A program made the position numbers and the translations under genes. A stretch of DNA of 64,000 nt from NCBI GenBank assembly GCA_017795105.1, contig CP051247.1:3276001-3340000 (forward strand), in the 5' to 3' direction. Shown here piece after piece: positions 56,461-64,000 of the stretch. The first letter of the stretch is position 1; each line of letters starts with the position of its first letter. The notes below the pieces were generated by a model. The model made no database searches, had not been told where the DNA came from, and saw nothing but the letters and a program-made list of their open reading frames with translations. This DNA is from Planctomycetaceae bacterium. Lineage in GTDB: Bacteria > Planctomycetota > Planctomycetia > Planctomycetales > Planctomycetaceae.

Positions 56461-59400
56461 ATGATTGCTCGCTTAAGTCTCCTCGCTCAGGCTGTTTCTC
56501 CAATCTCGGCATTTCGACGTCATGCTTTGGGCGCTCTTCGCAGAGGAGCCGGACGCCGCCAGCGTTCGATGGCTGTTGTCGCCGATACGCTCGTGAACGC
56601 GAAAGCAGAAACGCTGGAGACACGCGCCCTGCTCACATTTGATGCCGGGCAGTTTCTCACCGGTAGCGCCAATACGAATAACTTCAGCTCTGTTGCCATC
56701 TCCCCGGATGGCACCGTTTATGGCTCCTGGCAATATAGCGGCGGTAGTGGTACACAGCGTTTTGCGTCCTGGGATGGCAACAGCTGGAACGAGATTGCGG
56801 GATCCACAGTCACCGGGGCCACAATCGGAGCTCAGTTGACGGGCCTTGACGGGTTGTTCGGCCCGAGCCCCAAATCGATGGCGGTCGACAGTCAGGGCGA
56901 CCTGCACGTGGCCTTCGCGGTCGGTGCGTCTGCCGGCGGGTCGAATTCCCCGCGTGGTCTGGCGTATGGCAAGTTTGACGTTTCGGCGCAGTCCTGGACG
57001 TTCCGCCGGATTTACATCATGCAGGAGCCGAGCGGCTGGTATAACCTCTCCAACAACGCGAGCACACTTATCCTCGATAACGCTGAGAACCCGCATATCA
57101 TCTTTGGCTGGGACGATGCGAATGCGCCGCGAGCTTCCTATCTCGTTCACGCCTCGTCGAATGCCGGTGTGTGGAATACGTCCGGGAATACGAATGCGTT
57201 CGACGGAACCAACATCGACTCGATCACCGGCGGGGCCGAAATCGATGGGCTCGATGCGACAGTCGACAGCGCGGGTGATTTCCATATCTCGTACGTGAAA
57301 GAGGATGCCAGTGCGGCGTACGGCGATATTTGGTACGCCAAACGGACGGGCACGACTTGGGGAGCCGCAACAGAGATCATCGACGGCGACGTCTATTACA
57401 ATACCGCGATTGCTACTGATTCTTCGAACCATGCCTATGTCGCTTTCACCGAAAGAATCACGAATGGCGAGCATTACCAGGTGAAAATGGCGACGAACTC
57501 GGGCGGAAGCTTCGCGACCAGTACCATCGCCAACCTGACTTACCCTGGCTCGGACTACTATGAAGTTAGCTCGGCTAGAATTGATATCAACAGCAGCGAT
57601 GAAAAGGTGATCGGCTTCGCCCACGCTGCCTTCGATCCGGACTTTAATCGGTTGGAAGAGGCGTACCTTGTCTATGCCGAAACGACGCCTGGCACCTGGG
57701 TCGGTGAGACAGCTCTCACTGGAGCGGACCCCACGGGGAATTTGTCGTATCCAAGCTTCGCACTCGGGGACGATAACGAAGTCACGATTCTGGTCGGAAC
57801 CCGTGACGACAATTACACGACTGGCAATCTGCGATATGCCGTCGGCACGCCGGATGCCCTCGCTCCTCCGGCGAATACCGCTCCGACCGTCGCCTTGCAG
57901 AACACGACCACGACACTGGCTGAGAATGCCAATACGACCGCTCGCACCAAGGTCGCTGATATTGTGATCACCGACGACGGGCAGGGGACGAATACCCTGA
58001 GCCTGGCCGGTGCGGATTCCGGTCTCTTTGAAATCGACGGCACTGAGCTGTTCCTGATCGCCGGGGCGTCGCTCGACTTCGAGACGAATCCGGCTCTGGA
58101 TGTGACCGTGCGGGTCGATGACAACACGGTCGGGGGAACGCCGGATGATACGGCTGATTTGAGCATCACGATCACAGACGTGAACGAGCCGCCGACGGTT
58201 GCTCTGCAGAATACGACGACCACGCTGGCCGAAAACGCCGACACGACCGCCCGCACCAAGGTTGCCGATATTGTCGTCACCGACGATGCGACGGGGACCA
58301 ACACGCTGAGCCTGGCCGGTACAGATTCCGGTCTCTTCGAAATCGACGGCACCGAACTGTTCCTGATCGCCGGGGCGTCGCTCGACTTCGAAACCAACCC
58401 GGCTCTGGATGTGACGGTGCGGGTTGATGACACCGGAGTGGGAGCCACACCGGACGACACGGCTGATCTGAGCATTACCATCACCGATGTGAACGAGCCG
58501 CCGACGGTCGCTCTGCAGAACACGACGACCACGCTCGCCGAAAACGCCGACACGACGGCCCGTACCAAGGTCGCCGATATTGTCGTCACCGACGATGCGA
58601 CGGGGACCAACACGCTGAGCCTGGCCGGTGCAGATTCCGACCTCTTTGAGATCGATGGCACCGAACTGTTCCTGATCGCGGGGGCTTCGCTCGACTTCGA
58701 GACGAATCCGGCTCTGGATGTGACGGTGCGGGTGGATGACACCGGAGTCGGAGCCACGCCGGATGACACGGCTGATCTGAGCGTTTCGATTACTGACGTA
58801 AACGAGTTGCCGACGATTCAGGTTACGAATGTCACCGCGACGATCTCTCAGTTTGTCGACACGACGAACCGAGTCTTCGTGGAAGAGTTCGTCGTCTCGG
58901 ATGTCGATGCCGGTCCGCACAACAACAATGTGACACTCGTCGGAGCCGATGCCGGTCTGTTCGAGATCGTTGGCAACCGGATCTATCTCATCGCAGGAGC
59001 CAGTCTTAACGCCGCGGCCAATCCGGTCCTGGACGTCGCTGTTCAACTGGATGATCCGGGGCTCGGTGCAGGAGCCGAAGCAACGATCGACATTTCGATT
59101 GATGTGAAGAATCCCAACGTCGGTGGGCTCCCGCCCCTGGCAACGAATATCACCGGATTCGTGAATGAAAACCTGTGGTTGACGAGCCGGGATCATATGG
59201 GGAACTACGACACGGCTCTGGCCCGCGAAACGCCCTTCCCGGATGCCCATATCGCGCACTCGTTCCAGGGCGACTTTAACGGCGACGGCCGCGAAGATAT
59301 CGCCTTCCAGATGACCAACGGCGAGGTCTATGTCGGCACGTCCACGAATCAGGGACAATTCGACTTCACACTCTGGACGACTCTGCGAATGAGCGGTGTG

Positions 59401-60282
59401 AAGACGCTGCAGGTCGGCGACTTCAACGCCGATGGCCTGACCGATCTCGTCGGCGTCTACGAGTCCGGGGCGGTTGCCCGCCTGTGGGTCTACGAGTCGA
59501 CCGGCACGTCGTTCCTGCCGGATGAATACGGCACCTATGCCGTTTACGGCGATGTGGAAACGGTTCTCGTTGGGAACTTCGACGGCGTGAACGGAGACGA
59601 TCTGGCCGTCATGAACTCCGCGGGAGTCTGGTGGGTGGCCAAGTCGGATACCGGCAGTACTCGTTTCCATTATGGCTCGGCGTGGGAGAAATGGGACGCC
59701 ACACGAACCATCAGCCATGTTCAGGTTGGTGACTTCAATGGCGACGGGTCCGACGACATCATGGGTGTCTTCACGATCCCGGGATTTGCCTCGCATCGAT
59801 CGATCGTGGTCGGACTTTCCCAGGGGAATGAGTTCGATTCGAGCGTCTGGCGACGGGCGACAGACATCGAAACGCTCGATGCGGTCCTCGTTGGCGACAT
59901 CAATAATGATGACAGCGATGACGTCGTTCTGTTGATCGCCCAGCAGGACTGGATGGTCGGCCTGTCCGATCCGGGGAACGGACGCTTCGGGTACGCTTCC
60001 TGGGGAATGTCGACCTACACCGGCAATGCTCAGAACGTTGGAATCGGCGATACCAATGGCGATGGCCAAGCCGACATTTTCCTCCGCGATGCCGCCAGCC
60101 GCTGGCATGCCGTCGAGTCGAACGGTTCGAGCTTTACGACTCGCGTGATTGAGCAGTGGTCCAACACGGCCAACTGGCAGCACGTGAAGTTCGGCAGCTT
60201 CGGCCCGGCTCCGATCCCGCCATCCCCGGACTTCGAAGCGTTCGGCGACGCCGAGTTCCTCGATCAGCTCAACGGGGTTTAA
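56461..60282 (+). CDS. Giant extracellular protein with propeller-like, cadherin-like and FG-GAP regions
   Basis: The protein is about 1273 residues from ATG 56461 (AGGTG upstream). Near the N-terminus is ETLETRALLTFDAG, the planctomycete LETRALL surface-protein motif. A propeller-like region of about 400 residues follows (repeated A/S-x-D-x-x-x-N-P/H-x-V type blades, e.g. DSQGDLHVAFAVG, DNAENPHIIFGWDD). Then come three almost identical 103-residue cadherin-like units and a diverged fourth. The C-terminal third is FG-GAP/VCBS-like with Asp-rich calcium loops (FQGDFNGDGREDIAF, VGDFNADGLTDL, IGDTNGDGQADIF). It should be exported, but no transmembrane anchor or sorting tail is seen. Confidence 0.85.
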   Translation: MIARLSLLAQAVSPISAFRRHALGALRRGAGRRQRSMAVVADTLVNAKAETLETRALLTFDAGQFLTGSANTNNFSSVAISPDGTVYGSWQYSGGSGTQRFASWDGNSWNEIAGSTVTGATIGAQLTGLDGLFGPSPKSMAVDSQGDLHVAFAVGASAGGSNSPRGLAYGKFDVSAQSWTFRRIYIMQEPSGWYNLSNNASTLILDNAENPHIIFGWDDANAPRASYLVHASSNAGVWNTSGNTNAFDGTNIDSITGGAEIDGLDATVDSAGDFHISYVKEDASAAYGDIWYAKRTGTTWGAATEIIDGDVYYNTAIATDSSNHAYVAFTERITNGEHYQVKMATNSGGSFATSTIANLTYPGSDYYEVSSARIDINSSDEKVIGFAHAAFDPDFNRLEEAYLVYAETTPGTWVGETALTGADPTGNLSYPSFALGDDNEVTILVGTRDDNYTTGNLRYAVGTPDALAPPANTAPTVALQNTTTTLAENANTTARTKVADIVITDDGQGTNTLSLAGADSGLFEIDGTELFLIAGASLDFETNPALDVTVRVDDNTVGGTPDDTADLSITITDVNEPPTVALQNTTTTLAENADTTARTKVADIVVTDDATGTNTLSLAGTDSGLFEIDGTELFLIAGASLDFETNPALDVTVRVDDTGVGATPDDTADLSITITDVNEPPTVALQNTTTTLAENADTTARTKVADIVVTDDATGTNTLSLAGADSDLFEIDGTELFLIAGASLDFETNPALDVTVRVDDTGVGATPDDTADLSVSITDVNELPTIQVTNVTATISQFVDTTNRVFVEEFVVSDVDAGPHNNNVTLVGADAGLFEIVGNRIYLIAGASLNAAANPVLDVAVQLDDPGLGAGAEATIDISIDVKNPNVGGLPPLATNITGFVNENLWLTSRDHMGNYDTALARETPFPDAHIAHSFQGDFNGDGREDIAFQMTNGEVYVGTSTNQGQFDFTLWTTLRMSGVKTLQVGDFNADGLTDLVGVYESGAVARLWVYESTGTSFLPDEYGTYAVYGDVETVLVGNFDGVNGDDLAVMNSAGVWWVAKSDTGSTRFHYGSAWEKWDATRTISHVQVGDFNGDGSDDIMGVFTIPGFASHRSIVVGLSQGNEFDSSVWRRATDIETLDAVLVGDINNDDSDDVVLLIAQQDWMVGLSDPGNGRFGYASWGMSTYTGNAQNVGIGDTNGDGQADIFLRDAASRWHAVESNGSSFTTRVIEQWSNTANWQHVKFGSFGPAPIPPSPDFEAFGDAEFLDQLNGV
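57883..58809 (+). repeat. Three 309-bp in-frame tandem repeats
   Basis: Units start at 57883, 58192 and 58501, each 309 bp (103 residues) and each opening with P-T-V-A-L-Q-N-T-T-T-T. Units two and three differ at four residues by my reading and share long stretches of identical DNA. Unit one is somewhat more diverged, and a fourth, much more diverged unit follows at 58810. Confidence 0.92.
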
Positions 60283-60317
60283 TCCACGAACTGAGTCGAT
60301 TACCAGCAAACGAAAAT

Positions 60318-60350
60318 CCGCACGCCGTCCCCCATTCGGACGGCGTGCGG
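60318..60350. terminator. Bidirectional terminator hairpin
   Basis: CCGCACGCCGTCC pairs perfectly with GGACGGCGTGCGG over 13 bp around CCCATTC. An A-run on the left gives a T-run for the minus strand, and TCGTTTGTG follows on the plus strand. It lies between the ends of the giant gene and the convergent small gene. Confidence 0.85.
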
Positions 60351-60396
60351 TCGTTTGTGAGGGCCTCGCATCAGGAGCTTCGGCCCTAGGCGATGT

Positions 60397-60762
60397 CTAT
60401 TCGTTCTGAGCGGTCTCGGCAAAGATCAGAATTGTTTTCTTCTCGGCGACCCATTTGAACTTGAGCCCGACGTTCTTGAGCATCTCCGCCAATGCATCGC
60501 GAAGTTTGACGCCTTCGATCTTGCAGTCGATGGGCGTTCGCGGATCGATCCCCGCAGCTTTGAGACTTTCGAGATCGAGCACGACGCTGTAGCGCGGATG
60601 TTTGTCGAGAATGGCAACCGCTTCGTTCAACGGCGTGCCCAGAAAAAGGAGTTGGACTTCGTCGTCGAGAGGGTTCTTCGGTTCGGCTTCCGCCGGAGTC
60701 GCGGCGGTTGACAGCGCCAGTAAGAATGCACAAGCGAGCCATCGGGAGACTTTCGCCGACAT
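60397..60762 (-). CDS. Secreted single-domain protein resembling secretin/TonB N-terminal (STN) domain
   Basis: The 121-residue protein has a signal peptide (WLACAFLLALSTAATPAEA) and one domain of about 95 residues. The domain pattern V-Q-L-L-F-L-G-T-P-L-N-E-A-V-A-I-L, then YSVVLDLESLKAAGID, then CKIEGVKLRDALAEMLKNVGLKFKW, then ILIF matches the beta-alpha-beta STN fold found in secretins and TonB receptors. Normally that fold is joined to a larger protein; here it stands alone, a form common in planctomycetes. AGAGGA lies 8 bases before the ATG. Confidence 0.82.
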   Translation of the reverse strand: MSAKVSRWLACAFLLALSTAATPAEAEPKNPLDDEVQLLFLGTPLNEAVAILDKHPRYSVVLDLESLKAAGIDPRTPIDCKIEGVKLRDALAEMLKNVGLKFKWVAEKKTILIFAETAQNE

Positions 60763-60874
60763 GAGAATTTCCTCTCATAGAGCCAGAGAGACGGGATACT
60801 GTATCGTCCCCCAGTTTCATTCTCTGTCAATAGGCTCGCCAGTCCCGGCAAATCGTCCCGGCTGAGGCAGGGAA

Positions 60875-61954
<1,080 letters not shown>

Positions 61955-62068
61955 AACGGTTCTTCCATTGAGAATCGGCCATCGACCGGCAACTCCGCCG
62001 GGACTCGGTAAACACTAGCATGTACACCAGCATCGGGCCGAGAGCAATTTCAGAAGGGGAGGCATTGT

Positions 62069-63067
62069 TCAACCGCCGATCGAATGCATCGCCCGGTTGG
62101 GTTGCAGGAAGCGAGCCGTGTTAATCTCGTGCCCCTCTTTCTTCTCGGTGATGCTCTGCTGGACGGCCTCAATGAGATCGTCGTCGCTGGCGTCACTCCG
62201 CAGCAGGGACCTTAAATCGGTCTCTTCAGTGCTGAACAGGCAATTGCGGATCTTGCCGTCTGCAGTGAGCCGAAATCGGTTGCAGTGGGCACAGAACGGG
62301 CGGCTGATGGACGAGATGAACCCGATCCGTCCGCGTCCGTCTTCAAATCCATAGGTGACGGCAGGATTGGACGGGGCGTGATCCCCCAGCGGAAGCAGTG
62401 GGGCTATCTCCTGCTCAAGACGTTCCAGCATCGTTTCGGTCCGAAGGACCTTGTCCCGTTCCCAGCTTCGTTCGGCGTCCAGAGGCATGTACTCGATGAA
62501 CCGGACTTCGAGACCCGTTTCGCGAGACAGTTTCGCCAGGGGAACGAGATCGTCTTCGGTTAATCCGCGAATCGCTACGGCATTCAGCTTGACCTGAAAT
62601 CCGGTTTCGCGAGCAGCCTGAATACCGGCCAGCGTCTGCTCGAGCGAGTCCCGCCGTGTCATCTGGCGGAAGCGTTCCCGATCAAGCGTGTCGATGCTGA
62701 TGTTGAGACGTCGCAGCCCGGCGGAGTACAGAGCGTCGGCTTTCTCCGGGAGAAGGATTCCGTTGGTCGTGAGCGCCAGATCCTTGAGCTCCGGGATCGC
62801 GGCCAGCTGCTCGATCAGTCGTTCGAGGTTTTGCCGGACAAGAGGCTCGCCCCCGGTAAGCCGAATCTTCCGGATCCCGCAGCGTGAAATCATAACGCGG
62901 ACAAACCGGGTAATTTCTTCAAATGTGAGAACCTCAGGCCGGGGCAGATACTGCACGTTCTCCGCCGGCATGCAGTAGAAGCAGCGGAGATTGCAGCGAT
63001 CCGTCACGCTGATGCGGAGGTTGTCGTGAACCCGGCCGAAAGTGTCCTGCAGGACGTGAAGAGTCAT
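62069..63067 (-). CDS. moaA: GTP 3',8-cyclase (molybdenum cofactor synthesis)
   Basis: This radical-SAM enzyme catalyses the first step of molybdopterin synthesis. The 332-residue product has the N-terminal cluster CNLRCFYC (C-x3-C-x2-C with the preceding DRCN), SAM-binding RLTGGEPLVR and the second, GTP-binding cluster FCAHCNRFRLTADGKIRNC. It ends in the conserved Gly-Gly tail (SIGG). The next upstream gene lies on the other strand, and no moaC or other moa gene is in view, so it is encoded singly. Confidence 0.95.
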   Translation of the reverse strand: MTLHVLQDTFGRVHDNLRISVTDRCNLRCFYCMPAENVQYLPRPEVLTFEEITRFVRVMISRCGIRKIRLTGGEPLVRQNLERLIEQLAAIPELKDLALTTNGILLPEKADALYSAGLRRLNISIDTLDRERFRQMTRRDSLEQTLAGIQAARETGFQVKLNAVAIRGLTEDDLVPLAKLSRETGLEVRFIEYMPLDAERSWERDKVLRTETMLERLEQEIAPLLPLGDHAPSNPAVTYGFEDGRGRIGFISSISRPFCAHCNRFRLTADGKIRNCLFSTEETDLRSLLRSDASDDDLIEAVQQSITEKKEGHEINTARFLQPNRAMHSIGG

Positions 63068-63660
63068 AACTGCTGGTCCGCAGTGAATCGCGTAAAGGCG
63101 GCGCTGAAACAGAGGAAGCTCATTCCCATTCTACGGGGGAAGCGCGGTCGCTGCCACGGGCTTGCGGAAAATGTTTGCGGCGGAAGGCAGGAACGGGAAT
63201 TCGCTCAGCGCATAAGAAAACCCTCGACGAGCAACTCCATTTTCGCGCTGTAACAGAAAAAGCTGATTCGCAGAGTGGGTCAGGCTGCTTCTCAGGGGAC
63301 CAATTGTTACAGAGTCGCGGCTCGTTCGAGGGTTTGGCTGGTTTCACATGGTTCCAGGATTGGACATGCAGTGAGATAGAGTTGCAAACGGTGGGCCAGA
63401 CAGTGTGTGTCGAGTCGTTTTCTGGATTGTCGGCGTCTCTATTTTGTTGGTAAGTCTCTTTTGGGTAGAGAGTTGCGGGTGTCTCAGTTTTTTGTGTTGC
63501 CGTTGTGTAACGTATCGCATGATGTCGTTTCGGCGCCGAAGAACATGTCGTCGGCGCTGACTTTCGTCTGAGAATTTGGGTTGAGTTCTTGTTTCGGCGC
63601 CGATTTCGGCGCATGATGAAGTCTGAATTCGACCGCCTATTCGTTCAGGAATGCTGGTTC
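63068..63660. other. Divergent intergenic region before the last gene
   Basis: No supportable gene is found in this 593-bp gap. From about 63400 it becomes AT-richer and contains the TTTCGGCGCCGA motifs listed separately. Confidence 0.4.
63527..63612. promoter_or_regulatory. Repeated TTTCGGCGCCGA motif, possible operator
   Basis: GTTTCGGCGCCGA occurs at 63527-63539 and 63591-63603, and a half copy TTTCGGCGC follows at 63604-63612. TCGGCGCCGA is a perfect 10-bp palindrome. The spacing of 64 bases is close to six helical turns. The site lies just upstream of the final gene. Confidence 0.4.
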
Positions 63661-64000
63661 GTGAAGACTCGAGATCCGATTTACTACCGATTCGTCGCCG
63701 GAACGACGCTCGTGCTGCTGGCCGTGTACTGTTCGGCGGCGCTGTTTTACGTCGCTACGAGCGGGGACATCGGGATTCGCTGTCTGCTGACAAGCGAGCT
63801 GTCGGGGAAGCCGGGAGTTCCGATTCGACAGGTCGAGACTGTCCCAGCTGAGCAGCTCGGCGGGCTTCCGGATGGGTTCGGTGTCAGTCCCGAAGTGGGA
63901 GATCACGTCGTTGAGATCAACGATCGTCCTGTGCATTCGTTCGCGTCCTTCTCCCAGGCGATGGCGAGTCTGCGGAAGGCGTTGAGTTCGAATCCGGGAT
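63661..64000 (+). CDS. Membrane-anchored protein with PDZ-like domain, 5' part
   Basis: The frame is open to the right edge of the window, giving 113 residues. A short basic start (VKTRDPIYYRF) leads into one membrane helix (VAGTTLVLLAVYCSAALFYV). A periplasmic part follows with GFGVSPEVGDHVVEINDRPVHSFASFSQAMASLRKAL, which reads like the second half of a PDZ domain. The rest of the protein, which decides its function, is outside the window. GTG 63661 is chosen because CAGGAA lies 10 bases upstream; in-frame ATGs at 63613 and 63616 would add 15-16 residues. Confidence 0.68.
   Translation, partial: MKTRDPIYYRFVAGTTLVLLAVYCSAALFYVATSGDIGIRCLLTSELSGKPGVPIRQVETVPAEQLGGLPDGFGVSPEVGDHVVEINDRPVHSFASFSQAMASLRKALSSNPG

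Noticed and set aside
56473..60309. A 1278-codon open frame on the minus strand, antisense to the giant surface protein
   Set aside because: It mirrors the repeats of the plus-strand gene, has no signal or family-like sequence and reflects codon bias that keeps the antisense frame free of stops. The plus-strand protein has clear domains.

Overview
The window is moderately GC-rich bacterial chromosome and almost certainly comes from a member of the Planctomycetota. The lineage call rests on several features together. There is a tetrahydromethanopterin-linked C1 pair (Fae plus an MtdC-type dehydrogenase). A giant extracellular protein carries the N-terminal LETRALL motif typical of planctomycete surface proteins. 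There is also a DUF1570-type HExxH protein, a long leucine-rich-repeat protein, an enlarged SecA, and many small signal-peptide or lipoprotein orphans. About 38 protein genes and one tRNA can be supported. There is no phage, integron, insertion-sequence transposase or CRISPR array.

Layout. Positions 1-9.1 kb hold the end of a diadenylate-cyclase-like protein, a two-domain NfeD/ClpP-class membrane protein, an actin-fold-like protein, an SLBB-domain membrane protein, a zinc-ribbon membrane protein and glycogen branching enzyme. Positions 9.6-21.1 kb hold a membrane pyrophosphatase, SecA, a DUF1570 metalloprotease-like protein, a Ycf46-type AAA ATPase and a 303-bp tandem repeat array. Positions 20.6-26.4 kb hold a reverse-strand stress module: PrkA kinase, DUF444/YeaH, SpoVR and a small unknown protein. 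Positions 27-33 kb hold AroB, a leucine-rich-repeat protein, an ATP-grasp protein, Fae and MtdC. Positions 33-42.3 kb hold a BamA/Omp85 protein, NadC, GlcF, a HAD phosphatase, a lipoprotein and a GNAT acetyltransferase. Positions 42.6-50.6 kb hold a CAU-anticodon tRNA, a Kef-type antiporter, three small coiled-coil or membrane proteins, a large flagellin and CsrA. Positions 51-64 kb hold CstA, three unknown membrane or lipoproteins, the giant cadherin-like/FG-GAP surface protein, a secretin-N-like protein, ManC, MoaA and the start of a membrane-anchored PDZ-like protein.

How the genes fit together. Fae and MtdC would capture formaldehyde on tetrahydromethanopterin and oxidise it; the divergent ATP-grasp protein may help make the cofactor (inference). 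PrkA, DUF444 and SpoVR are a classic co-occurring trio. CsrA lies just upstream of the flagellin in the usual motility neighbourhood. SecA, NfeD and BamA are envelope-biogenesis functions scattered along the window.

The strongest unexplained structure is a family of intergenic elements built like REPINs or MITEs. Two inverted modules each contain a sequence-variable hairpin followed by a near-constant second hairpin of the type TGGCGAAGCCA-CAAGAGGT. At least seven copies are visible, one nested inside another and several in a tandem array. Three proteins also show internal domain amplification: SecA (five W-x(4)-F units), the flagellin (about three extra D2/D3-like units) and the giant surface protein (three nearly identical 103-residue units).
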